Positions 1 to 6,668 of a stretch of 9,281 nt of DNA are shown here, one piece after another. The translations under genes and the position numbers were made by a program. The stretch's first letter is position 1. Each line of letters opens with the position of its first letter. The DNA lies in contig JAJYDH010000246.1 in the NCBI GenBank assembly GCA_021777685.1, positions 1-9,281 of the forward strand. The letters run 5' to 3'. This DNA comes from Planctomycetota bacterium. GTDB lineage: Bacteria > Planctomycetota > Planctomycetia > Isosphaerales > Isosphaeraceae. The notes beneath the pieces were generated by a model. The model was not told the origin of the DNA, searched no databases, and saw only the letters and a list, made by a program, of their open reading frames with translations.

Positions 1-29
1 AGGCGCCGAGCCAAGAGGATGACCGACCG

Positions 30-1490
30 ATGGACCCCCGAACCGCCCGAGTCCGGAACCTGACCCGGCGACACTTCTTCCGCGAGAGCCAGGCGGGGCT
101 GGGCGGCATCGCCCTGGCGTCGATGCTGGCGAAGGACGCCCCGGCGGCGGCTCCGGACGGTCCGGCCGTGGTCAACCCGCTGGCCCCGAAGCCCCCGCAG
201 TTCCCGGCCAAGGCGAAGCGGGTCATCTACCTGCACCTGACCGGCTCTCCGCCGCACCTCGACCTGTTCGACTACAAGCCGGAGCTGGTCAAGCACGACG
301 GCGAGCCCTGCCCCGACTCGTTCCTGAAGGGGAAGCGGTTCGCGTTCACCTCGGGCGTGCCCAAGCTCCTCGGGACCCCGCACAAGTTCGCCCAGTACGG
401 CAAGAACGGCGTCTGGATGTCGGACGCCTTGCCGCACCTCCAGACGGTGGCCGATGACCTGTGCGTGATCCGGTCGATGAACACCGACCAGTTCAACCAC
501 GCGCCGGCCGAACTGCTGCTCTACACCGGGTCGCCGAGGTCCGGCCGGCCCTCGATGGGGACGTGGGTGACTTACGGGTTGGGGTCGGAAAACGAGAACC
601 TGCCCGGGTTCGTCGTGCTGATCTCCAGCGGCGTCCAGCCCAACGGCGGCAAGAGTTCCTTCGGCAGCGGGTTCCTGCCGTCGGTCTACCAGGGCGTGCA
701 GTGCCGCTCGCAAGGCGACCCCGTCCTCTACGCGTCCGACCCGGCGGGGATGGACCGGCCGCTCCGCCGCGCCAGCCTCGACGCCCTCCGCGACCTCAAC
801 GAGATTCAGGAGCGCGAGCTGGGCCACCCCGAGACCGCGACCCGGATCGCCCAGTACGAGCTGGCGTACCGGATGCAGGCCAGCGTCCCCGAGGTCATGG
901 ACATCTCGCGCGAGCCGAAAGAAGTCCTCGAAGCCTACGGGGCCCAGCCGGGGGCGTCGAGCTTCGCCAACAATTGCCTGCTGGCCCGGCGGCTGGTCGA
1001 GGACGGCGTCCGGTTCGTCCAGCTTTTCGACTGGGGCTGGGACTTCCACGGGACCAACCCCAACGAGGACCTCCGCGACGGCCTGACGCGCAAGTGCGCC
1101 ACGATGGACCGGCCGGCCGCGGCGCTCATCAAGGACCTGAAACAGCGCGGCTTGCTGGAAGACACCCTGATCGTCTGGGGCGGCGAGTTCGGCCGGACCC
1201 CGTTCCGCGAGGGGCGGACCTCCGGCGGCTCGACCCTCGGCCGCGACCACTTCCCCGACTGTTACACGATGGTCCTGGCCGGCGGCGGCGTGAAGGGGGG
1301 CATCATGCACGGCGAGTCCGACGAGCTGGGCTTCTCCGTCGCCCGCGACAAGGTCCACGTCCACGACCTCCAGGCCACCATCTTCCACCTGCTCGGCCTC
1401 GACCACGAGAAGCTGACCTATCGCTTCCAGGGTCGGGACTATCGCCTGACCGACGTCCACGGGAAGGTGGTCCGCGACATCATCGCCTGA
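30..1490 (+). CDS. DUF1501 domain-containing protein, Tat-exported
   Basis: 486 aa. Residues 11-34 form a twin-arginine-type signal: R13-R14 in the context TRRHFF, then a Gly/Ala/Leu-rich stretch. The remainder is one DUF1501 domain (PF07394), a family with an alkaline-phosphatase/sulfatase-like fold. Hallmarks seen are an Asp-rich strand near 78-81 (HLDLFD), FNHAPAE at 155-161, DWGWDFHG at 334-341, WGGEFGRTP at 383-391 and GRDHFPD at 404-410. The Asp and His residues of these motifs are the likely metal ligands, by analogy with the fold. Length is normal and the domain looks complete. The biochemical role of the family is unknown. In planctomycetes it usually sits just downstream of a DUF1549/DUF1553 cytochrome-like gene, and an upstream partner may end in the first bases of the window (a TGA at 20-22 is possible, unproven). 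AGAGG at 14-18 is the likely ribosome binding site, with 11 nt spacing. The gene converges on the ceramidase-like gene after 16 bp. Confidence 0.93.
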   Translation: MDPRTARVRNLTRRHFFRESQAGLGGIALASMLAKDAPAAAPDGPAVVNPLAPKPPQFPAKAKRVIYLHLTGSPPHLDLFDYKPELVKHDGEPCPDSFLKGKRFAFTSGVPKLLGTPHKFAQYGKNGVWMSDALPHLQTVADDLCVIRSMNTDQFNHAPAELLLYTGSPRSGRPSMGTWVTYGLGSENENLPGFVVLISSGVQPNGGKSSFGSGFLPSVYQGVQCRSQGDPVLYASDPAGMDRPLRRASLDALRDLNEIQERELGHPETATRIAQYELAYRMQASVPEVMDISREPKEVLEAYGAQPGASSFANNCLLARRLVEDGVRFVQLFDWGWDFHGTNPNEDLRDGLTRKCATMDRPAAALIKDLKQRGLLEDTLIVWGGEFGRTPFREGRTSGGSTLGRDHFPDCYTMVLAGGGVKGGIMHGESDELGFSVARDKVHVHDLQATIFHLLGLDHEKLTYRFQGRDYRLTDVHGKVVRDIIA

Positions 1491-1506
1491 GCGCCGGGGC
1501 GTCGGG

Positions 1507-2844
1507 TCAGGGCTTGTTGAAGGCCGGCGGGACGAGGGACCGGACAGCCGTGACGATCCGGTCCTCGACGCCGGGCCTGAGCCGCGTCGGGCGGCCGTAG
1601 TAGACCATCGCCCCGCCCCCCTCGTAGCCCCCCTCGCGGAGGATGCGCTCGGAGGGGATGTAGCAGGGGTCGTCGTTGGCGTAGGCGACCACCCAGAGCC
1701 TCGCGGGGTCGAGCTCGGCCTTGAGCCGGAGGACGTAGTCGACGACGACCTCGCCGGCCAGGAAGACGATGGCCAGGTCGTCGCCGAATTGCCACGACTG
1801 GACCACGTAATCGAGCTCTCTCTGCAAGGGCTCGCCCCGGTCGAGCCGGGCGAGCTGGGTCGAGGCGTTGTAGCCCGGGGCTCCGCCCTTGGCGACCAGG
1901 GCTTGCAACTCCTCGCGGGTCGGCAGGGTGTCGAAGGGGAGTTTGACCCGGGCGATCCGGCCGACGGGCGGGGAGTCGAGCGCGTGGAATGGGCCCTTGA
2001 GCAGGCGGGCGACCTCGTCGCCGATGGCTCGGCCGTGGCGACGGGCGACGGCCTGGCCGGGCCGGTCGCGGGGGTTGGCGTCGCCCCCGCAGCCGATCAG
2101 GACCAGGGCGATGGCGCCCGGATGATCGGCCTCGATCGCCTCGCGGGCCTCGCCGGCCCAGTCGCCGCTGACGAGATAGTCCTTCGGGTCGAGCGTCGTG
2201 CAGTGGCACGCGTAGTTGACGACCGCCGCGAGGAGCTTGCCGTCGAGGTCGACCGCCCGGAGGACCGGCAGGGCGTGGTCGACCGGGCCGCCTTTCGTCC
2301 GGCGGTTGATCGCGAAGTCGACCGACCCCTGCGACCAGCCCAGCAGGGCCGGCCTCCGGCCCTTCAGCGCGTCCAGGCAGACCTGCTCCAGCTTGTCGAG
2401 GAGGGTCGCCGCGTAGCGGTCGATGACGGCCTGCCGGTCGGCCGGGATCGGCTTGCCGAAGATGTTGGGCGCGACCCCGGGCAGGCAGGGTGCGGAATGG
2501 GTGTGCGACGAGCCGAGGGCCAGCCGCTCGCGGGCGATCCCGGCCCGGCGCTTGAGCCGGGCGGCCAGCTCCTCGGTCATGGAGTCCGGGACGCCCAGGT
2601 TGTCGACGGTCACGAGCAGCGCCGCGCCTTCCTCGTCCCCGCCGATCGCCAGCGCCTCGGCCCGGATCGGCGACTGCACGCCCTTGGAAGGCTCGGTCCC
2701 GCGCGCCAGGTAGCCGCTGAGGAGGATCGGCGCATCGGGCGTGATGTCAACCTTCGCCGCGCCGACGGGGATCGGCCTGCCCGCCGCGCCGTGGGCGATG
2801 GAGGGGGCCAGCAGGGCCAGTGCGATCAGCGGGGCGGATCTCAT
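1507..2844 (-). CDS. Neutral/alkaline ceramidase-like secreted metallohydrolase (short form)
   Basis: 445 aa from the ATG at 2844. A Sec signal peptide spans about residues 1-20 (MRSAPLIALALL, cleavage near AHGA-A). The rest matches the N-terminal catalytic domain of neutral/alkaline non-lysosomal ceramidases (PF04734), which hydrolyse the amide bond of ceramide using zinc. Expected ligands are present: His114 in SHTHS, His214 in YACHCTT, Glu365 in FLAGEV and Tyr395 in CYIPSER. The GCGGDANPR loop at 251-259 and SGDWAGEA at 226-233 also fit. Bacterial neutral ceramidases are about 640-670 aa with a C-terminal immunoglobulin-like domain. This protein ends right after the catalytic domain, as many planctomycete paralogues do, so ceramide is only a guess at the substrate. 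A start 45 codons upstream (TTG at 2979) is open but would bury the signal peptide and has no visible ribosome binding site. It is divergent from the lipoprotein hydrolase gene. Confidence 0.88.
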   Translation of the reverse strand: MRSAPLIALALLAPSIAHGAAGRPIPVGAAKVDITPDAPILLSGYLARGTEPSKGVQSPIRAEALAIGGDEEGAALLVTVDNLGVPDSMTEELAARLKRRAGIARERLALGSSHTHSAPCLPGVAPNIFGKPIPADRQAVIDRYAATLLDKLEQVCLDALKGRRPALLGWSQGSVDFAINRRTKGGPVDHALPVLRAVDLDGKLLAAVVNYACHCTTLDPKDYLVSGDWAGEAREAIEADHPGAIALVLIGCGGDANPRDRPGQAVARRHGRAIGDEVARLLKGPFHALDSPPVGRIARVKLPFDTLPTREELQALVAKGGAPGYNASTQLARLDRGEPLQRELDYVVQSWQFGDDLAIVFLAGEVVVDYVLRLKAELDPARLWVVAYANDDPCYIPSERILREGGYEGGGAMVYYGRPTRLRPGVEDRIVTAVRSLVPPAFNKP

Positions 2845-2850
2845 GGGAAC

Positions 2851-2856
2851 GTCCTC
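2851..2856 (-). promoter_or_regulatory. Ribosome binding site of the ceramidase-like gene
   Basis: GAGGAC on the minus strand lies 6 nt before the ATG at 2844. Together with the signal peptide that begins at this ATG, it fixes the start in preference to the TTG 135 bp further upstream. Confidence 0.65.
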
Positions 2857-2982
2857 GGGCTCTTGATGGCTCGGCAGGGGGACGAGGGGCCCTCCCGCCT
2901 CGTCCGATCGGTCGCCCGAATGTAGCCCGACGGCCGCCCCGCCCGCCAGACTCCGGTCGCTACCCCGTCGAATCCGCAAGGT

Positions 2983-3000
2983 CGGCCGAAAAACTGGCCG
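2983..3000. repeat. Short inverted repeat in divergent intergenic region
   Basis: Arms CGGCC (2983-2987) and GGCCG (2996-3000) flank an 8 nt A-rich spacer. It lies between the divergent ceramidase-like and lipoprotein hydrolase genes. There is no T-run on either side, so it is not a standard terminator. It could be an operator or simply chance in GC-rich DNA. I see no clear promoter boxes elsewhere in 2845-3116. Confidence 0.3.
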
Positions 3001-3009
3001 GACAGGTCG

Positions 3010-3027
3010 GATGATTCCGATGATTCC
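3010..3027. repeat. Perfect 9 bp tandem duplication (GATGATTCC x2)
   Basis: GATGATTCC occurs twice back to back (3010-3018 and 3019-3027), and the core GATTCC appears a third time about 10 bp further on. It lies 89 bp before the lipoprotein hydrolase start and 165 bp before the ceramidase-like start, in the least GC-rich part of the gap. It could be a paired binding site for a regulator or a replication-slippage duplication. The repeat itself is certain; its role is not. Confidence 0.6.
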
Positions 3028-3116
3028 TCCATCAGGCGCCGATTCCGCACCCTCTCCGACCAGGATGGTCGCGCCCCGGCCTTTTCCGGGGGAGTTCCTC
3101 GGCGAGAAGGAGAGCC

Positions 3117-5051
3117 ATGAGAGGGCGCGGCGGAGCGTTGGCCTGGGTCGTCGCGTCGTGCCTGGTGGCGGCGGGATGCGGGGGCGTCTCGATTCGGAAG
3201 ATCGGGGGCGGACCTTCGCTCTCCTCCGCCGGCCGGATGGAGCGGCTCGGACGGTGGGCCTCGCCCGATCCGATACCGGCCGATGCGCCTCCTCCGCCCC
3301 CCCGGGGTTTCGCCCCGCCGCCGGTCGACGGGCCGAATCCGTCCGACCCCGACGCCCTGCTCGCCCGCTCCGCCGCGAGCTTCCGCGCGGGCCGATCGGC
3401 CGCGAGGGCGTCGAAGGACGTGGCCGCTCGCTATCAGCTCGACGCGCTGGTCGACGCCTCGGGGGCCCTGGCGGGCCTCGCTCCCGGGCCGGCCGGCTGG
3501 GGACCGGACCCCAGGACGCCCGGGGCCAGGGTGCTCTACGACGCCGCCCAGGAGGAGTTCCTCCGGGTCACGAGCGGCCGGCGGGTCCGGCTCGACTCGG
3601 AGTGGCGGGCCGAGCTGGCCTCGAAGGGCATCCCGCTCACGGTCGTCCAGGATGGCGAGTTCCTCTCGCCCGACTGGTACGACAAGTTCCTGTTCGTCGA
3701 CGACTTCGCCATCAGGAACCTCGACCACGTCTACAAGGCCGAGGGCGTCGGCGTGCCGCTGATCGCCATCCGCAAGTTCGACCTCCGGCGGATCGAGGGG
3801 CGGCAGGGGCCGGAGAAGTTCCTCATGCCCCGGCAGGTCTACTCGCTCACCGCGCTGGTGAAGCTCGTCCCGCCGCCTCCCGAGCGGCCTGGCGACCCCT
3901 TCGGCCTCCGGCTGGAGCTGCACGACCCGCTGGTCGAGCGCCGGGTCGAGGTCGACGGCCGGTCGGAGCCGCTGGCGGGCGACCTGACCACGCCGCTGGT
4001 CTACCACTTCGTGCAGAGCCCGCTGCCGATCCTCCAGGAGATCGGCCTGCTCGACCCGCAATGGCTGGAGAAGCTGGCGGGGCTGTACATGCTCCACCCC
4101 TACGAGCCGGGGAAGATCCCCGTGGTGCTGGTCCACGGCCTCCGCTCCACCCCGGCGGCGTGGATGAAGGTCATCAACGACCTCCGGGGCGACCCCGCCC
4201 TCCGCGAGCGCTACCAGTTCTGGCTGTTCATGTACCCGACCGGCTCGCCGTTCCCCGCCTCGGCCGCGAAGCTCCGCAAGGGGCTGGACGAGCTGAGGGA
4301 GGTCATCGACCCCGGGCACGCCGACCCGGCGCTGGACCGGATGGTCCTGGTCGGCCACAGCATGGGCGGGCTGATCTCGAAGATGATGATCGAGTCGAGC
4401 GGCGACGAGGTCTGGAAGCTGGTCGGCCGCCGGCCGTTCGACGAGCTGCGGGCCTCGGCCGAGCACAGGGAGATGCTCCGCCGGGTCTTCTTCTTCGAGC
4501 CCCATCCGTCGGTGGCGCGGGTGGTCTTCGTCGCGACGCCGCACCGGGGGAGCGAGCTGGGGGACCAGTTCATCGGCCGGCTCACCGACCGCCTGATCCG
4601 CCTGCCGGGCGCGCTCCGGTCGACCTATCGCGACCTCCTCACCCAGAACGGCCGCGACTTCTTCACGCCCGAGATCCGCCGGGGGGGGCTGCCGTCGAGC
4701 ATCGACGAGCTTCGCCCCGACAACCCGCTGCTCAAGACCCTCGCCCGGCTGCCGAGAAGGCCCGGGGTCGAGGTCCACTCGATCATCGGCCAGAAGGACC
4801 CGGACGTCCCGATCGCCGAGGGCAGCGACGGCGTGGTGCCGTATACCAGCTCGCACCTCGACTGGGCGTCGTCCGAGCTGGTCGTGCCCGGCACCCACGT
4901 CTGCCAGGACACCCCGGAGACCATCCGGGAGCTTCGGCGAATCCTCTTTCTTCACCTGGATCGCGTCGACCGGGACTCGGGCTCGTCGCGCGATCCGGAG
5001 ATCCGCCGGGCGTGGCCCGGCCCGGCCGAGGCTAGCGGGTCCCGGCGGTGA
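3117..5051 (+). CDS. Lipoprotein alpha/beta hydrolase (esterase/lipase family)
   Basis: 644 aa. The N-terminus is a lipoprotein signal: basic start, hydrophobic core and VAAGC with the lipidated Cys at 21, so the protein is probably membrane-anchored on the outside of the inner membrane or in the outer membrane. A Pro-rich linker (57-70) follows. A region of about 230 residues (95-325) I cannot assign comes next. The alpha/beta hydrolase domain begins near 335. The oxyanion loop is VLVHGLRSTPAAW (337-349) and the nucleophile elbow GHSMGG (413-418) has Ser415. Asp571 in GSDGVVP and His594 in GTHVCQD are the likely remaining triad residues. The VATPHRGS stretch (472-479) is typical of lipase/PGAP1-like esterases, so ester bonds of lipids or surface polymers are the probable substrates. 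AAGGAG at 3107-3112 sits 4 nt before the ATG. Its last 20 bases overlap the end of the opposing glycosidase gene. Two other long open frames across this gene are composition artefacts. Confidence 0.9.
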   Translation: MRGRGGALAWVVASCLVAAGCGGVSIRKIGGGPSLSSAGRMERLGRWASPDPIPADAPPPPPRGFAPPPVDGPNPSDPDALLARSAASFRAGRSAARASKDVAARYQLDALVDASGALAGLAPGPAGWGPDPRTPGARVLYDAAQEEFLRVTSGRRVRLDSEWRAELASKGIPLTVVQDGEFLSPDWYDKFLFVDDFAIRNLDHVYKAEGVGVPLIAIRKFDLRRIEGRQGPEKFLMPRQVYSLTALVKLVPPPPERPGDPFGLRLELHDPLVERRVEVDGRSEPLAGDLTTPLVYHFVQSPLPILQEIGLLDPQWLEKLAGLYMLHPYEPGKIPVVLVHGLRSTPAAWMKVINDLRGDPALRERYQFWLFMYPTGSPFPASAAKLRKGLDELREVIDPGHADPALDRMVLVGHSMGGLISKMMIESSGDEVWKLVGRRPFDELRASAEHREMLRRVFFFEPHPSVARVVFVATPHRGSELGDQFIGRLTDRLIRLPGALRSTYRDLLTQNGRDFFTPEIRRGGLPSSIDELRPDNPLLKTLARLPRRPGVEVHSIIGQKDPDVPIAEGSDGVVPYTSSHLDWASSELVVPGTHVCQDTPETIRELRRILFLHLDRVDRDSGSSRDPEIRRAWPGPAEASGSRR

Positions 5052-6489
5052 ACTCCTCCGGCGCCATCAGGGGGCGGAGCTTCGACTCCATCGCCTCGTC
5101 GACGAAGGCCCTCCGCATCGCGTCGTCGGCCAGGGCGTTGGCGATGGCCGCCAGGATCATCCCCTGGTCGAGCGCGAGCACGCTATGGCTGACCACCCCG
5201 GTCCTGGTGTTGACCGAGTCGGCGAAACCCCGGGGACCGTAGATCGGAAACCCCTTCTCCAGCTTCCTGAGGTTGGCCATCGCCTCGACCGGCGCGTACC
5301 GGAGGGCCAGGAACGAGGCATGAGGGGTCACGACGCCGTCTCTGGCCACCCCCTTCCTCGGCGCATCTTCATAAGTATAGTAACCGTCGACCTCGGTCCC
5401 GAGGCCGTTGACGCCATAGGCCTGGTAGCCCGATTCGGGGGTGGAGCAGGGGGAGAAGCCCCAGTATCCGTAGCGTCGGACCTCCAGCCCCTGCTCGATC
5501 TGGCCCCGGACATAGAGCGGATGGTTGACCCCCCAGCTCTTCGGACCCCAGCTCTCCTCGGGCACGAGCAGGGGGACCATCAGGGCCTCGAACATGCTGC
5601 CGCCCCAGCTCGGCACGACCCGGAAGTCGCGGAACGTGTAATGTCCCTCGAAGACCGGCACGCCGAGGTAGTGTCTCGTCTCTCCGACCGGCGCCCGGAA
5701 CTGACGCTGGTCGGCCGGCAGCGTGCGATAGAGGCGGTAATAATGCTCGGGAGGGATCTGCCCCCGCGCGATCCCGAGATAGCTGGCGATCCTCGGCTCG
5801 GTGATGAGCATCCCGTAGCAGAACTGCGTGAAGGTCCGATCGTCGGCATAGTAGCCGCCGCGAAGCTGGCCCGGCCGCTTGACGGGGTCGGCCGGGTCGA
5901 ACGGGACGTAGAAGAAGCCGAAATCCATCGGGGCGAGCAGCGCCTCGGCCTGCCCCCGGAGCGCCGGGCGAGCGTTGCGGACCATCGTCAAGGCGGCGGC
6001 GAGCCAGCCGTTGTCGACGGAGGAGAGGAACGGCCGGTGGGGATGTCTCTTGTCCCCCCAGACGCCCATCGACGCCCCGGTCTCGACGTTGTAAATCTCG
6101 AAGAAGAAGCCATGATCCCGGCCGAGCTTGCCGAGAGTCTCCAGGGTCGCCCCGATCCTCCGGTCGGCCTCGGCGTCGTCGATCAGCCCGAGCGACCGTG
6201 CGGCCAGGGTGGACCAGAGATAAGACGCGATGTCGGTCGGAGACGTCTGGACCGTCGGCCGCCATTCGCCCTTGTCGTCCCGCTGGAGCTGGTCGGCCGG
6301 CAGGCCGTTGGCGCCCGTCATCCCTTCGAACGAGTGCCAGGTGTCCCGGGCGTAGCGGAGCAGGTCGGCCCGCTCGCCGTCGTCCCAGAGGTGATCGTCC
6401 GGTCCCTGACCCGTCGAGGGGCCCGCGATCGCGAGCGTCATGATTGTCACCAGGAAGGATGATCCGGCTGTCCGGAGACGTCGGCTCAA
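5032..6489 (-). CDS. Secreted glucoamylase-like protein (PF10091 / GH144-type)
   Basis: 485 aa from a TTG start. A Sec signal occupies about residues 1-28 (SRRLRT, hydrophobic 11-23, then GPSTGQ). The rest reads as the putative glucoamylase family PF10091, an alpha/alpha-barrel fold that includes GH144 endo-beta-1,2-glucanases and the C-terminal part of cyclic beta-1,2-glucan synthases. Characteristic stretches are FFFEIYN (128-134), SSVDNGWLAAAL (156-167), PSWGGSMFEALM (293-304), YWGFSPCSTP (342-351), GYQAYGVNGLG (354-364), DGVVTPHASFLAL (384-396), YGPRGFADSVN (417-427) and LALDQGMILAAIAN (438-451). Conserved acids such as Glu131, Asp159, Glu301 and Asp441 are catalytic candidates. Length matches single-domain secreted members, so the gene looks complete. 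The substrate is probably a beta-glucan, but the linkage cannot be told from sequence alone. It is divergent from the decarboxylase and overlaps the end of the lipoprotein hydrolase. An ATG further upstream (6666) is open but gives no signal peptide. Confidence 0.88.
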   Translation of the reverse strand: MSRRLRTAGSSFLVTIMTLAIAGPSTGQGPDDHLWDDGERADLLRYARDTWHSFEGMTGANGLPADQLQRDDKGEWRPTVQTSPTDIASYLWSTLAARSLGLIDDAEADRRIGATLETLGKLGRDHGFFFEIYNVETGASMGVWGDKRHPHRPFLSSVDNGWLAAALTMVRNARPALRGQAEALLAPMDFGFFYVPFDPADPVKRPGQLRGGYYADDRTFTQFCYGMLITEPRIASYLGIARGQIPPEHYYRLYRTLPADQRQFRAPVGETRHYLGVPVFEGHYTFRDFRVVPSWGGSMFEALMVPLLVPEESWGPKSWGVNHPLYVRGQIEQGLEVRRYGYWGFSPCSTPESGYQAYGVNGLGTEVDGYYTYEDAPRKGVARDGVVTPHASFLALRYAPVEAMANLRKLEKGFPIYGPRGFADSVNTRTGVVSHSVLALDQGMILAAIANALADDAMRRAFVDEAMESKLRPLMAPEEFTAGTR

Positions 6490-6495
6490 GGTCGG

Positions 6496-6500
6496 CTCCT
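6496..6500 (-). promoter_or_regulatory. Ribosome binding site deciding a TTG start
   Basis: AGGAG on the minus strand sits 6 nt before the TTG at 6489. The peptide from that TTG begins directly with a basic n-region and the hydrophobic core of a Sec signal. The next in-frame ATG (Met17) would remove half of the signal, and the ATG at 6666 adds 59 unrelated residues, so the TTG is the best start. Confidence 0.7.
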
Positions 6501-6538
6501 GTTGCAAAGGCCCGGCTCCGGGGCCGGCTCTCTCCCAG

Positions 6539-6568
6539 ATTTTATGCACAAGCCGCTCCCGTTGCCAG
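6539..6568 (-). promoter_or_regulatory. Candidate sigma-70-type promoter for the glucoamylase-like gene
   Basis: Reading the minus strand, CTGGCA (6568-6563; four of six matches to TTGACA) is followed after 18 bp by TAAAAT (6544-6539; five of six to TATAAT). This is the most AT-rich spot of the divergent gap. It would place the transcript start near 6532 and give a leader of about 43 nt. Two copies of CCGGCTC (plus-strand reading, 6512-6518 and 6524-6530) lie in that leader. Spacing is one base longer than ideal, and planctomycete promoters are poorly characterised. Confidence 0.4.
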
Positions 6569-6587
6569 CCGGTCGGGACGCCGATCC

Positions 6588-6600
6588 GATGGGGCCCATC
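6588..6600. repeat. 13 bp dyad GATGGG-G-CCCATC in divergent promoter region
   Basis: Perfect 6 bp arms flank a single central G. It lies midway between the glucoamylase-like start (6489) and the decarboxylase start (6665), about 20 bp upstream of the candidate minus-strand -35 box. An imperfect outer pair, CGAT (6582-6585) and ATCG (6604-6607), extends the symmetry. It resembles an operator for a dimeric regulator acting on both genes. Arms of this length do arise by chance in 175 bp of GC-rich DNA. Confidence 0.35.
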
Positions 6601-6629
6601 ACCATCGCGGCCGGGGGAGGGTAGAATCG

Positions 6630-6668
6630 ATGAGGATTCGGGCGCGATACCCCGCGAGATTGACATGA
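6630..6668 (+). CDS. Possible 12-codon leader peptide before the decarboxylase
   Basis: ATG at 6630 opens a 12-residue frame, MRIRARYPARLT, with four arginines, ending in TGA at 6666-6668. The TGA overlaps the decarboxylase ATG (6665-6667) as ATGA. A purine-rich GGGGGAGGG at 6613-6621 lies 8 nt before this ATG and is a much better ribosome binding site than anything directly before the decarboxylase. The arrangement fits translational coupling, with ribosomes terminating and restarting at the overlap. It matches no family, and its size makes chance a real alternative. TAGAAT at 6622-6627 could instead be a -10 box, in which case this frame would not be transcribed. Confidence 0.3.
   Translation: MRIRARYPARLT

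Noticed and set aside
1485..1514. GCCTGA and TCAGGGC spanning the two convergent stop codons as a bidirectional terminator
   Set aside because: The pairing arises partly because two facing TGA stops are complementary; it needs a bulge and a 16 nt loop, and there is no T-run on either strand.
2841..4955. 704-codon open frame antisense to the esterase gene, longer than the gene itself
   Set aside because: Its product is a monotonous Arg/Pro/Gly/Glu/Val-rich sequence with no family motif, while the plus-strand frame has a lipobox and a full catalytic triad. It is an effect of high GC at third codon positions.
3011..5035. 674-codon plus-strand frame overlapping the esterase gene
   Set aside because: Arg/Pro/Gly-rich low-complexity translation with no recognisable domain; a shadow of the true frame.
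6512..6530. Two CCGGCTC copies 12 bp apart in the glucoamylase-like leader as an operator
   Set aside because: GC-only heptamers at this distance are common in such GC-rich DNA; nothing else supports a role.
6440..6664. 75-codon N-terminal extension of the decarboxylase
   Set aside because: It runs antisense through the signal peptide of the opposing gene, has no similarity to the family, and the family N-terminus begins at the ATG at 6665.
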